DNA of 33,643 nucleotides, taken from a virus. The notes under the pieces are model-generated. The model was not told the DNA's origin. It was given only the letters and a program-made list of their open reading frames with translations, and did not search any database. Location of the stretch: the IMG/VR virus record IMGVR_UViG_3300028177_000017, positions 1 through 33,643 of that record. One strand, given 5' to 3'. How positions within the stretch are numbered: position 1 is the first letter of the stretch; every line of letters starts with the position of its first letter. Shown here piece by piece: positions 1 to 8,424 of the stretch. The position numbers and the translations under genes are program-made.

Positions 1-5
1 AAGCA

Positions 6-74
6 ATGAAGATAGAACTACAGATTAGTTTATTCGTAGTTTTAATGCTAGTCTTAATCTTAAACTATGGTTAA
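6..74 (+). CDS. tiny hydrophobic peptide or end of a truncated gene
   Basis: A 22-residue open frame, almost entirely hydrophobic after the first six residues (LFVVLMLVLIL), ends at TAA. The frame stays open to the left edge, so this may be the C-terminal membrane helix of a longer protein cut by the window, or a stand-alone one-helix peptide. Too little sequence lies upstream to judge a ribosome binding site. No function assigned. Confidence 0.3.
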   Translation: MKIELQISLFVVLMLVLILNYG

Positions 75-92
75 AGACCCGAGGATGAAAGT

Positions 93-263
93 ATGAATAA
101 GTGTTCAATAACAGCGTTTTTAGTAGGTATTACGATAACTGTATCAAGTTTAGCCTTTTTTGGACAGATGATGCAGATGCCAAGTAAGGGGTTTCAGATG
201 GGTTCACAGATGATTATGCCTCAGCAACCTCAGGAATGTGTTTGTAACTGTAAGGTCAACTAG
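93..263 (+). CDS. small membrane peptide with Cys-rich tail
   Basis: A 56-aa frame preceded by GAGG at 81-84, eight bases before the ATG. Residues 5-23 form one hydrophobic helix (ITAFLVGITITVSSLAFFG), which could be an anchor or uncleaved signal. The middle is Met/Gln-rich (QMMQMPSKGFQMGSQMIM) and the end is ECVCNCKVN, three cysteines in alternating positions. There is no lipobox before a Cys, so it is not an obvious Rz1-type spanin. It sits just before the tail genes. Function unknown; I think it is a real gene because of the binding site, spacing and membrane-protein composition. Confidence 0.55.
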   Translation: MNKCSITAFLVGITITVSSLAFFGQMMQMPSKGFQMGSQMIMPQQPQECVCNCKVN

Positions 264-327
264 CCGCCTAGTAGAATAATAAGATGTTTTAAGGCATAAT
301 AACAAATAAAGTATTTCGGAGAAAATA

Positions 328-936
328 ATGGGCACATGTACAATAGAACAAGGGGAAGAACTAGGGTTATCTGTTCAGATTGAAGATGGGACTAGCACAG
401 GCTTATACCCACGCGCAATTGTTACTGATGATTCAGGTAGTACTATCACAGGAGGTACTGTAGACCTAACCGTAGCTAGCTCCACTGGAATGTACTACAA
501 CGCAGGTACTGCACTAGCTATGCCTAATAACGCGTTTGTAACAGCTACTTATATCATCTACACAGACTCAGGGCATACTACAGAGTCTACTGTTTACCTA
601 CGCTCATCAGACGTGTTTATGCGCGGCGGGGAAGTCTCCGCAGACGTTACTAAGATTAGCGGCTCTACTAGCGCCTCTGATAAATTAGAGGCTAATATTC
701 TACTTACAATCGACAGCTCTATTAACGACGCAACCCCAAGCACCACGTCATTCGATACTAATCTAACTGAGGCAGATACAGACGCATATGTAAACAGAGA
801 GGTACATATGACTAGTGGTGATGCAGCAGGTGAGGTTGGCAAAATTACAGGATATAACGGAACAACTAAGGTATTGACACTTAGCCCAGGGTTAAATACA
901 ACACCATCTAACACAGATACATTTACAATATTCTAA
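328..936 (+). CDS. beta-rich virion/tail protein, hypothetical
   Basis: 202 aa, preceded by GGAG nine bases before the ATG. The protein is rich in Thr, Ser, Gly and Asp with alternating hydrophobic residues, as in Ig-like or beta-sandwich phage surface proteins. No catalytic motif is visible. The segment around residues 165-202 (EVGKITGYNGTTKVLTLSPGLNTTPSNTDTF, here abbreviated as a motif region) resembles a small beta-barrel ending common in marine phage tail proteins. It is followed after 10 nt by another beta-rich protein, which suggests a structural role at the tail or fibre. The function is inferred from composition and position. Confidence 0.6.
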   Translation: MGTCTIEQGEELGLSVQIEDGTSTGLYPRAIVTDDSGSTITGGTVDLTVASSTGMYYNAGTALAMPNNAFVTATYIIYTDSGHTTESTVYLRSSDVFMRGGEVSADVTKISGSTSASDKLEANILLTIDSSINDATPSTTSFDTNLTEADTDAYVNREVHMTSGDAAGEVGKITGYNGTTKVLTLSPGLNTTPSNTDTFTIF

Positions 937-946
937 GAGGTTATAA

Positions 947-1477
947 ATGAGTTCCAGACTAGGGTTTTTTGGGTATGCTCGAAGAGCACGATTTGACGAC
1001 AGTATAGATGTCTCTCTCGCCCTATTACAGATTGTTAGCTACTCAGTCACTCCTACCGAAGGTGTACACGTAGACTCAGGTACACTCACACTAACCGGCT
1101 ATGGTGTTTCGCTGGAAGAGATATCTAGCGTAGACCAAGCAGCAATAGCGCTAGTAGGTAAGGATGTAACAATAGAGGGGGACATCTCTATCGACTTGGC
1201 AACTATCGCCTTGTCTGCTTACAATATCTCATTACTAGAAGATGTAAATATAGATGTTGCGGGTATTGCGTTAGTAGGTAAAGATGTAACAATAGAGGAA
1301 AGTTTTAGTATAGACCAGGCTAGTATGCAGCTAGTAGGTAAGGATATAACAATAGTATTAGATAGTACCATATCCGTAACAGGACTAAGTACTACAGCCT
1401 CTATTTCATCCCCTACCATATGGACTGAGGTGGCAACAGAAGATACAGACACATGGGTGGAAGTCCCAGCAGGATAA
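947..1477 (+). CDS. 20-residue-repeat beta protein, probable virion component
   Basis: 176 aa, start preceded by AGAGGTTATAA. After a basic N-terminus (YARRARF) it contains at least five consecutive 20-residue units at residues 42-61, 62-81, 82-101, 102-121 and 122-141. The consensus is roughly IDxAxIALVGKDVTIEExx; a degenerate copy precedes them at about 20-41. Each unit has two short beta-strand patterns, which fits a solenoid or stacked hairpins. The C-terminus (PTIWTEVATEDTDTWVEVPAG) resembles ends of other phage surface proteins. It lies between tail-type genes. The exact structural role is unknown. Confidence 0.65.
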   Translation: MSSRLGFFGYARRARFDDSIDVSLALLQIVSYSVTPTEGVHVDSGTLTLTGYGVSLEEISSVDQAAIALVGKDVTIEGDISIDLATIALSAYNISLLEDVNIDVAGIALVGKDVTIEESFSIDQASMQLVGKDITIVLDSTISVTGLSTTASISSPTIWTEVATEDTDTWVEVPAG

Positions 1478-1496
1478 TTAATTTAGGAGACCAGAG

Positions 1497-2540
1497 ATGG
1501 CATCAACGTACACAGGTAATTTAGGGTTTGAAAAGCAGGCAGACGGAGAGAACTCCTCTACTTGGGGGCAGAAGGTAAACACTGTTTTTGATTTAATTGA
1601 GGACGCCATATCAGATGTAGGTGCTATCTCTATGACATCTGATGCAGATAAGACACTAACTGATAATGATGGCTCGGTTGATGAGTCCAGAAGTGCGGTA
1701 CTTGAAGTCACCTCCTCGGTATCTCTTACGGCGACACGCTCTGTTATTGTACCCACATCTGATAAAGTATATATAGTTAAAAATGGTACATCGGGCTCTC
1801 AATCAATAACTGTAAAAACATCAGCGGGTACTGGAGTGACTATTAAGAATGGAGAGAAACGCTTTGTGTACTGTGATGGCACCAATGTAGTAGAGGCAAT
1901 AACCTCTATAGGAGCGCTGACACTAGATAGTCCATTAGCGGTAGCTCAGGGCGGTACAGGGGCTACTTCTGCTAGTGCTGCACTGACAGCACTAGGGGGA
2001 CAGACGCAGTCAGATGTACTAGACGACTTGGCAGGATTAACACAAGCTGCTGATAAACTACCCTACTTCGACTCATCTACTACAGCGGCACTGGCTTCAT
2101 TCACGACGTTCGCCAGAACAATATTAGACGATGCAGACGCATCAGCTGTCAGAACAACATTAGGACTAGGTACCTTGTCTACTAAGAGTACCATTGCCTC
2201 GACTGATATAACTAACGGAACTATTGCGACTGCTGATATTGCGGCAGACGCTATCGACGGAACCCTAATTGCAGACGATGTTGTGCTGGGCGGTAACCCA
2301 ACTACTACAACACAGACAACAGGTAACAATACAACTAGAGTGGCTACAACTGCTTTTGTAAGTACAGAATTAGGTAGTTACGCCCCACTAGCCAGCCCAA
2401 CATTTACAGGTACACCATTAGCGCCGACAGCAGCTGTGGATACTAGTACAACACAGGTAGCAACTACAGCATTTACCAAGGCACAGATAGCAGATACTTT
2501 TAGTTATGCGTCTGGTGTATTAACTATAACCACTACATAA
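1497..2540 (+). CDS. tail fibre-like protein
   Basis: 347 aa, preceded by AGGAGACCAGAG. The N-terminus (STYTGNLGFEKQADGENSST) is a form often seen at the start of phage fibre or virion-attachment proteins. Around residues 142-163 it has the PLAVAQGGTGATSASAALTALGG motif of trimeric fibres. The C-terminal third carries two copies of the fibre repeat with TTRVATTAFV / TTQVATTAFT and APLASPTFTGTP, familiar from lambda Stf- and T4 gp12/gp37-like shafts. It probably forms or caps the host-binding fibre. No receptor-binding tip is recognisable, so the tip may be supplied by the following 154-aa protein. Confidence 0.75.
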   Translation: MASTYTGNLGFEKQADGENSSTWGQKVNTVFDLIEDAISDVGAISMTSDADKTLTDNDGSVDESRSAVLEVTSSVSLTATRSVIVPTSDKVYIVKNGTSGSQSITVKTSAGTGVTIKNGEKRFVYCDGTNVVEAITSIGALTLDSPLAVAQGGTGATSASAALTALGGQTQSDVLDDLAGLTQAADKLPYFDSSTTAALASFTTFARTILDDADASAVRTTLGLGTLSTKSTIASTDITNGTIATADIAADAIDGTLIADDVVLGGNPTTTTQTTGNNTTRVATTAFVSTELGSYAPLASPTFTGTPLAPTAAVDTSTTQVATTAFTKAQIADTFSYASGVLTITTT

Positions 2541-2541
2541 T

Positions 2542-3006
2542 ATGCCAGCAGGGAATACAATCAATTATAACGGTACTGTGGTTACACCTGATAGTGTTAC
2601 CTATAACGGTAATGATGTGATTGAGATAATCAGAAATGGTACTTCTGTTTGGCTAAAGAACTACACAGCAGGCGACACTACTACTTTATACAACAATAGC
2701 TCACTTCCTGATGTTACTAACGAGTCTAATACTCAAATAGACTCTTATACTACTACTAGAGGTGGCACATATAGAGTTGTTTATTTCTATCAGGCTGTTT
2801 GGAAGGGTGTTAGAACATATATTAAAGTTAATGGTAGCACTGTTCATTCACACAGCCATTTAGACGGTAGTGTTAGCACTAAAACTACGAGCGGTACATT
2901 TGATACAGCCAGCCTATCAACTGGTGATGTGATTAGTATATGGCAAGAACCATTCCACCCTTGGTCATATTCTGGCGGTGGTAATTGGCAAATTAAAGTG
3001 GCTTAG
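2542..3006 (+). CDS. putative fibre tip or accessory tail protein
   Basis: 154 aa, starting one base after the stop of the fibre gene (TAATATG), with no separate Shine-Dalgarno, so translation is probably coupled. The first 50 residues are NGTVVTPDSVTYNGNDVIEI-type beta hairpins. The rest looks like a small jelly-roll, with aromatic-rich strands (YRVVYFYQAVWKGVRTYIKV) and a His cluster VHSHSHLDG. The coupling to the fibre gene suggests a distal adhesin or fibre-capping domain. This is inference from position and composition. Confidence 0.55.
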   Translation: MPAGNTINYNGTVVTPDSVTYNGNDVIEIIRNGTSVWLKNYTAGDTTTLYNNSSLPDVTNESNTQIDSYTTTRGGTYRVVYFYQAVWKGVRTYIKVNGSTVHSHSHLDGSVSTKTTSGTFDTASLSTGDVISIWQEPFHPWSYSGGGNWQIKVA

Positions 3007-3008
3007 TT

Positions 3009-3881
3009 ATGAGTATATATGGATATGGGTACGGAACAAACGACGGGCAGAACGCCCTTGATTGGAATTATTATAGGTACCCAGAACAGCAAGCGGGCGC
3101 AAGACCCCTAGACTATCCCGCACATTTACCGTGGCCTCCTCAACCTAATATTAACGGCGGTGGTGGAGGTGGCTTACCAGAGCCAGCAAACCAAGGTGCA
3201 GGCTCTTTAGGAGGAGGTAAAGGTTTCGGTTGGGAAGATGCTAAGAACATAGCATCTAACGCTGTATTAGGGCCTATGGGGGATAGTCTTGGTCTAGGTA
3301 ATTACAACGCAGGAAACACGATAGCTACTATAGGCGGTGGTTTATTAGGTATAGCCAATCTACCTATATCTTTGGCATTAGGGTATCTAGGTAATCAAGC
3401 ATGGAGTGATAAGTATGGAAAAGACGGGTACTGGGGTAGCTTCTGGGGCGATGATAAAGGTACAACCTCAAACAACAAGGACGACAAGGATGCTGGACCT
3501 AAAGATACAAACCCACTAGGTATACCAGGAGCAGGTAGAACTCTTACTTCTATAGCCGACCTACAAAACGGTCCTAATCAATTCGGGCCAGAAGGCTTTA
3601 ATATACAAGGGGGTGAAGGTGTTACAGACCCTAACGGTATATACAGCGACGGTAGTGGGTTGGTAAATACCCCTGCTGCGATGGAAACATTTAACCCTGA
3701 GGACAACTTTGGATACGGTGGCTCACAAGTAGATAGTAGTGGTAATAGCGCGAACTTTGGTTGGTCGGGCGGCACACACGGGGATGGCTCTTCAGGACCA
3801 GACTCAAGCGGAGGCTTTGGTGGGTTCGAGGATGGTACAGACGATAGTGATGCAGCGTCTGCAGACCAAGGTTACTGGTAG
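3009..3881 (+). CDS. Gly/Asn-rich putative structural protein
   Basis: 290 aa, starting two bases after the previous stop. The N-terminus is Tyr/Gly/Pro-rich (YGYGYGTNDG, then PAHLPWPPQPN and six consecutive Gly). Residues about 98-130 form one hydrophobic stretch (NTIATIGGGLLGIANLPISL). The remainder is low-complexity Gly, Asp, Ser and Asn, ending in an acidic DGTDDSDAASADQGYW tail. I do not recognise a family. Such Gly-rich proteins with one hydrophobic patch recur next to podovirus tail genes, so a minor virion role is likely. Confidence 0.55.
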   Translation: MSIYGYGYGTNDGQNALDWNYYRYPEQQAGARPLDYPAHLPWPPQPNINGGGGGGLPEPANQGAGSLGGGKGFGWEDAKNIASNAVLGPMGDSLGLGNYNAGNTIATIGGGLLGIANLPISLALGYLGNQAWSDKYGKDGYWGSFWGDDKGTTSNNKDDKDAGPKDTNPLGIPGAGRTLTSIADLQNGPNQFGPEGFNIQGGEGVTDPNGIYSDGSGLVNTPAAMETFNPEDNFGYGGSQVDSSGNSANFGWSGGTHGDGSSGPDSSGGFGGFEDGTDDSDAASADQGYW

Positions 3882-3900
3882 ATTTAAAGGAGCTTTAAAT
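3882..3900 (+). promoter_or_regulatory. inverted repeat enclosing the ribosome binding site
   Basis: ATTTAAAGGAGCTTTAAAT is an 8-bp perfect inverted repeat with a 3-base centre GAG. The centre and left arm contain the Shine-Dalgarno of the next gene (GGAG at 3889-3892), and the right arm ends in the first two bases of its ATG (3899). In RNA this could fold into a hairpin masking the binding site and start codon. In DNA it is two copies of an octamer over-represented in this part of the window. Confidence 0.5.
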
Positions 3901-5683
3901 GGCATTACAACCGATTAACTTCCCTCCTGGGATACAAAAAGAAAACACAACCTACTCAGCAGAGGGTTCCTGGTTTGATGGGAACAAAGTACGCTTTAAA
4001 TCAGGTAAGCCTGAGCGTATCGGCGGATGGAAAAAACATATCACCACTACCTTAGAAGGAGTCGGGCGTTCTGTTATCGTATGGCGTGCCAACAACGGTA
4101 TTATTAACACTGCCTACGGAACCCATAAAAAACTATATATAGGACAAGGTGGTACACTACACGACATCACACCTCTTAGAAAGACGGTAGACCCTGCTGC
4201 AACAGATACTTTAAATAGTACAAATACCTCTACGACAGTAACAATAACTGACACCTCTCATGGCTGTAATTCAGGAGACTATGTAACCCTGTCAGGCTTT
4301 ACAATGGGTACATCAGGTCTTGTTTCTGCCGAAGTTAATGCAAACCACTCTGTAACAGTACTCACAGTAGATACCTATACAATAACAGTCACCACTGCGG
4401 CCAGTGCAACCGTTGCATTTGGCTCTACAGTAGGTGTGTTTAAGTATGAAGTACCTATCGGCAACATAGACGAGGAGTTTGAATATGGTTGGGGTACAAG
4501 TACATGGGGAGCCAGTACATGGGGTACAGCACGCTCTACCTCATCAGTTATCCTAGCACCTAGAGTGTGGTCATTAGATACCTTCGGTGAGGATTTAGTG
4601 GCTACTTACGAAGAGGCAGGCATATACACCTGGGATGCCTCAGGAGGAACTAGTACTAGAGCCGTAGCCGTATCTAACGCCCCTAGTCAAAACTCAGTAG
4701 TTCTTGTGTCTAATCCAGATAGACATTTAGTGTCTTTCGGCTCCCATGATGGAACATCCTACGACGCATTACTTGTCAGATGGTCATCTCAGGAGGATAC
4801 ATCAGACTGGACTGCAACAAGTATCAATACCGCAGGTAGTCAGAGGATATCAGGTGGCTCTAAGATTGTAGGTGCTAGAAGAGCACAAGGACAGGTGCTT
4901 GTATGGACAGACACAGACTTACACTCTATGATGTTTACAGGCCCTCCATATACATTTGGGTTCCAGCAGATTGCCTCTCAGTGTGGCGCAGCAGGCCCTA
5001 ACTCAATGGTAGTATCAAACTCAGTAGCGTATTGGATTGGACAACATAACTTCTACATGTATGATGGTTCTGTTAAGCCACTAGAGAGTCCTGTACGTAG
5101 GTATGTACTAGATGACCTCAACCTAGCACAGCGCAGTAAGATTACAGCGGGACTAAACCAGGAGTTTCATGAGGTATGGTGGTTCTACCCATCAGCATCA
5201 AGCGATGAGAATGATAGGTACGTAACATATAACTATACAGAAGGCTCATGGGCTATTGGTACTTTAAATCGTACCGCCTGGGTAGACCGAGAGATTTATA
5301 GTCTGCCCATCGGAGTTAAATCGTCTGGTGAGGTGTATGACCATGAGACTGGGAACAGTGATGATGGTAGTGCCATCAGTGCCTACATACAATCAGCAGA
5401 TTTCGACTTAGCACAAGGTGATGAGTTATTCTTAATGACTCAGTTTATCCCTGACATAACCCACTCATCAGGCACAGTAAACCTAGACATAGAAGGTAAG
5501 CTATACCCTAACGACGCAGCAACTGCATTTGGGCCATACGCACTGACGAGCAGTACGGAGAAGGTAGATTTACGAATTAGAGCGCGTCAGATGAACCTAA
5601 AACTATCGAGTAATACCGCAACAGGGGATAGATGGCGCATAGGTACACCGCGTATCAATATACAACCAGACGGTAGGAGATAG
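3899..5683 (+). CDS. conserved podovirus structural/tail protein (594 aa)
   Basis: The N-terminus (LQPINFPPGIQKENTTYSAE then WFDGNKVRFKSGKPERIGGW) matches a family common in marine podoviruses, usually called structural or phage stabilisation-like protein (recalled, not searched). Residues about 100-185 look like an inserted beta domain (TVTITDTSHGCNSGDYVTLSG), present in only some family members. Residues about 195-215 repeat WGTSTWGASTWG. The C-terminal half has propeller-like strands (VWSLDTFGEDLVATYEEAG and VAYWIGQHNFYMYDG). A head-to-tail connector or tail-tube role is plausible. Translation may be controlled by the hairpin over its start. Confidence 0.75.
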   Translation: MALQPINFPPGIQKENTTYSAEGSWFDGNKVRFKSGKPERIGGWKKHITTTLEGVGRSVIVWRANNGIINTAYGTHKKLYIGQGGTLHDITPLRKTVDPAATDTLNSTNTSTTVTITDTSHGCNSGDYVTLSGFTMGTSGLVSAEVNANHSVTVLTVDTYTITVTTAASATVAFGSTVGVFKYEVPIGNIDEEFEYGWGTSTWGASTWGTARSTSSVILAPRVWSLDTFGEDLVATYEEAGIYTWDASGGTSTRAVAVSNAPSQNSVVLVSNPDRHLVSFGSHDGTSYDALLVRWSSQEDTSDWTATSINTAGSQRISGGSKIVGARRAQGQVLVWTDTDLHSMMFTGPPYTFGFQQIASQCGAAGPNSMVVSNSVAYWIGQHNFYMYDGSVKPLESPVRRYVLDDLNLAQRSKITAGLNQEFHEVWWFYPSASSDENDRYVTYNYTEGSWAIGTLNRTAWVDREIYSLPIGVKSSGEVYDHETGNSDDGSAISAYIQSADFDLAQGDELFLMTQFIPDITHSSGTVNLDIEGKLYPNDAATAFGPYALTSSTEKVDLRIRARQMNLKLSSNTATGDRWRIGTPRINIQPDGRR

Positions 5684-5684
5684 A

Positions 5685-5849
5685 ATGGCCATAGTACTAA
5701 AAGAAAGATTCCCGATACCTCGGGATACCTATGAAAAAGAACAGTTAAACCAGCTAGTTAGAGTACTCGAATTAGCATTCCGTCAAGTAGACTTTGAACT
5801 AGCAGATGATGCAGACCAACGTGAAGCTGAAGGTTGGTTACTTAGATGA
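5685..5849 (+). CDS. small conserved-looking phage protein (54 aa)
   Basis: A 54-aa frame starting one base after the previous stop (TAGAATGG) and sharing ATGA with the next gene at 5846-5849. That four-base overlap typical of coupled phage genes is good evidence it is translated. The sequence begins MAIVLKERFPIPRDTYEKEQ and continues as a charged amphipathic helix (LNQLVRVLELAFRQVDFELA), ending QREAEGWLLR. Similar small helical proteins sit here in related marine podoviruses (recollection only). Function unknown, possibly a connector or chaperone. Confidence 0.7.
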   Translation: MAIVLKERFPIPRDTYEKEQLNQLVRVLELAFRQVDFELADDADQREAEGWLLR

Positions 5850-6181
5850 GTAACTTCTTTAAATCATCTGGTACATCATTAACAGATACTTCACTGACTA
5901 CTTTATTAACAGCATCTGCCCAGTCGTCTTTTATCTTAAGTAGTGTTATAATATCCAACACTACCGCCGGAAGCGAAACAGTAGACATAAATTTCGTCGA
6001 TAGTAGTGCAAGTGCTACATTTAATATCGCCACCGAGCTTGCTATTGGCGCCAAGACTAAAGTCGAACTTTTGAGCAACTCCTTTATATTAGAAGAGGGG
6101 GATTCTCTAAAGGCAACAGCTTCCGCAGGGAACTGTATAGACATTGTAATATCATATTTAGATAGATATAGGGGCGCATAG
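5846..6181 (+). CDS. small beta-rich virion protein (111 aa)
   Basis: Starts inside the ATGA overlap with the 54-aa gene. The protein is Ser/Thr/Ala-rich with regular strands (SSFILSSVIISNTTAGSETV, TKVELLSNSFILEEGDSLKA), giving an Ig-like or jelly-roll pattern. The end (CIDIVISYLDRYRGA) resembles the final strand of small phage head or tail decoration proteins. The stop abuts the next ATG (TAGATGG). It is a virion protein by context; the precise location is unknown. Confidence 0.65.
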   Translation: MSNFFKSSGTSLTDTSLTTLLTASAQSSFILSSVIISNTTAGSETVDINFVDSSASATFNIATELAIGAKTKVELLSNSFILEEGDSLKATASAGNCIDIVISYLDRYRGA

Positions 6182-7177
6182 ATGGCAGGCATACAGGACT
6201 TAGCACAATACGGTAGAGGCAACGACTCAATGCTTGCTCACGTAACTCCGGGCGAGATGATGGTTCCGCCTGAGATGATGGCGCGCCACCCCGCCCTACA
6301 GAAACAACTATACCAAGCATACCTAGACGAAGGCATGGACCCTCGTCAATTTAAAGTAGGCTCTGGAATCACATCACTAAATCCAACTACAGGCAGGCCT
6401 GAGTTCGGGTTCTTCAAGAAACTGATTAAAGCTGCGGCTCCTGTTGTAGGTTATATGGTAGCAGGACCAGTCGGTGCTGCTATCGGTGGCGGGCTAGCCG
6501 GGGCCTCTGATGGTGGTGGATGGAAGGGCGGTTTAAAGGGGGCGGCTATTGGCTATGGCGCCGCCTCTCTTGCCTCAGGTGGTGCTTTCGGTGAAGGTAT
6601 AGCAGGTGCATCAGGAACAGGGTCTGGCGCTAGTGGTTGGGGAGGTTTAGGTAATATAGGCGGCCCTATGCTGATGATGACAGCGTTAGGCGCTCTAGCA
6701 AAAGAACCAGACCAGCCTGGAGGTAGTACTTACAAACCAAACACAGACAAGGGAACACCTTTTAAACTAGACCGCCCTGATTTAGAGTCAGGCACAGGTA
6801 CTCATCAGAGTAATGCAATCACCTCTGCTACTGCGGGCTATGGAACAGGTTATAAGGACCATGAGGCTGTTACTATGCCTTATGAAACAACCGCTTATGT
6901 AGAATCCCCTACAATTAAACCAACACCGTTGGTTATAGGTAACCCTAATATAACCCCAGAAGAGCTGATGGAGTATTATAGGCCTAAGGCCTATAAGGCA
7001 CAGGGTGGAATGATTAACCACGGCACAACAGGTACTGCTGACGATGTCCCTATCATGGCATCGAAAGGCGAGTTTGTAATGACCGCCGACGCAGTAAGAA
7101 ACGCAGGACAAGGCGACCCAAGAATGGGCGCTAAGAAACTATACGATTTAATGTACTCATTAGAGGGAGCAAGATAG
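6182..7177 (+). CDS. putative virion protein with GE(M/F)-type motifs
   Basis: 331 aa, beginning directly after the preceding stop. It has an N-terminal block (LAHVTPGEMMVPPEMM, then RHPALQKQLYQAYLDEGMDP) and a C-terminal block (ADDVPIMASKGEFVMTADAV, then DPRMGAKKLYDLM). Both carry a GE-(M/F)-(M/V) signature found repeatedly in podovirus tail and internal proteins. Between them lies a Gly/Ala-rich membrane-like stretch, about residues 84-150 (APVVGYMVAGPVGAAIGGGL), which could insert into a membrane during DNA ejection. The gene lies just before the large internal proteins. The assignment is inference. Confidence 0.6.
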   Translation: MAGIQDLAQYGRGNDSMLAHVTPGEMMVPPEMMARHPALQKQLYQAYLDEGMDPRQFKVGSGITSLNPTTGRPEFGFFKKLIKAAAPVVGYMVAGPVGAAIGGGLAGASDGGGWKGGLKGAAIGYGAASLASGGAFGEGIAGASGTGSGASGWGGLGNIGGPMLMMTALGALAKEPDQPGGSTYKPNTDKGTPFKLDRPDLESGTGTHQSNAITSATAGYGTGYKDHEAVTMPYETTAYVESPTIKPTPLVIGNPNITPEELMEYYRPKAYKAQGGMINHGTTGTADDVPIMASKGEFVMTADAVRNAGQGDPRMGAKKLYDLMYSLEGAR

Positions 7178-7178
7178 C

Positions 7179-8411
7179 ATGGCAACATCATCAACTACAA
7201 CGGTAGGAGGCATCCCCGAGTGGATGGAAGACTACGCCAAGAAGACAATGGCATCAGGGCAATCGCTTGCCGAAACACCTTACTCGTCGTATAGTGGCTC
7301 ACAACTAGCCGGTTTCACAGCCCCTCAAACACAGGCGGCCAACTTAGTACAATCTAATGTAGGCTCAGGACAACCAGCACTAGCCGCTTCTACAGGACTA
7401 GCAGGCGAGCAGGCCAAATACGCAAGACAAGGTATTACACAAGCAGGTGCAGGAACTCCTTTATTCGGCCAAGGTGTTACAATGACGGGGACAGGCGCTG
7501 GACTGACTAACGAAGCCGCCGCGGCAGCTCGAGGAGCCCCTTCTACATTCAACGCCATGATGCCGGGACTAGCCTCCCAGTATGCAGACACCGCTAAAGC
7601 CTACGACCCTAAGTCAGTATCAGGGTTTATGAACCCATATCAAGATGCTGTAACTAAGCAGGGTCTTGATGAGATGCGTCGTCAAGGTACGATGGGACTC
7701 AACCAGATTAGTGCAAACGCTGTTGCAGGTGGAGCATTCGGCGGTGCGCGCCACGGTATAGCCGAAGCTGAGCATCGTAGAAATATGGCACAACAGCAGG
7801 GTGAGTTCATCAACCAGTCTAATATGCAAAACTACGGACAGGCTCAGAATGCCTCTCTTCAGAACTTCCAGAATCAAATGGCTCGCCAAGCAGGCGCTGC
7901 TCAGGGATTACAGGGACTAGGTCAGACAAGCTCAGGACTACAGTCAAACGTAGCAACTCAGTTAGGTCAACTAGGCGGTCAGTACGGTACGATGGGGCAA
8001 CAGCTAGGTGCATTAGGTAGTCGATATGGTCAGATGGGTGCAACACAAGCAGGTATTGGCGCGCAACTAGGTCAGGTTGGTCAGACACAAGCAGACTTGG
8101 CTAGAATGTCTAGAGGCTTTACTGGTGATGATATTAATAGTTTACAGAATGTTGGTAACTTACAGCAAGTACAAGCACAACGTGGTTTAGACCTAGACCA
8201 AGCAGAGTGGAGTAGAAAACAGAAGTACCCATATGAGCAGCTTAACTTTATGAGCGGTCTAATTAAAGGCACTCCATATAGAACACAACAGATGTCTACG
8301 ACAGAAACACAGGACCCATCTAGAGCGAATCAGCTGTTAGGTGGACTAGCAACACTGGCGGGAGCTGGTAAAGCATTTGGATGGTGGGGCAACAGCGGCA
8401 ATACAAATTAA
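7179..8411 (+). CDS. Gln/Gly-rich helical virion protein, putative ejection protein
   Basis: 410 aa, separated from the previous stop by one base. The N-terminus (GGIPEWMEDYAKKTMASGQS) is typical of a protein found beside internal virion proteins in marine podoviruses (recalled). Residues about 150-235 are a Gln/Asn-rich helix (GGARHGIAEAEHRRNMAQQQ). Residues about 244-308 are heptad-like repeats of LGQLGGQYGTMGQQLGALGS. The C-terminus has a conserved-looking LLGGLATLAGAGKAFGWWG. Low complexity and helix content fit a protein packed in the capsid or threaded through the tail. No enzymatic motif. Confidence 0.6.
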   Translation: MATSSTTTVGGIPEWMEDYAKKTMASGQSLAETPYSSYSGSQLAGFTAPQTQAANLVQSNVGSGQPALAASTGLAGEQAKYARQGITQAGAGTPLFGQGVTMTGTGAGLTNEAAAAARGAPSTFNAMMPGLASQYADTAKAYDPKSVSGFMNPYQDAVTKQGLDEMRRQGTMGLNQISANAVAGGAFGGARHGIAEAEHRRNMAQQQGEFINQSNMQNYGQAQNASLQNFQNQMARQAGAAQGLQGLGQTSSGLQSNVATQLGQLGGQYGTMGQQLGALGSRYGQMGATQAGIGAQLGQVGQTQADLARMSRGFTGDDINSLQNVGNLQQVQAQRGLDLDQAEWSRKQKYPYEQLNFMSGLIKGTPYRTQQMSTTETQDPSRANQLLGGLATLAGAGKAFGWWGNSGNTN

Positions 8412-8424
8412 ATAGGATAATCAC

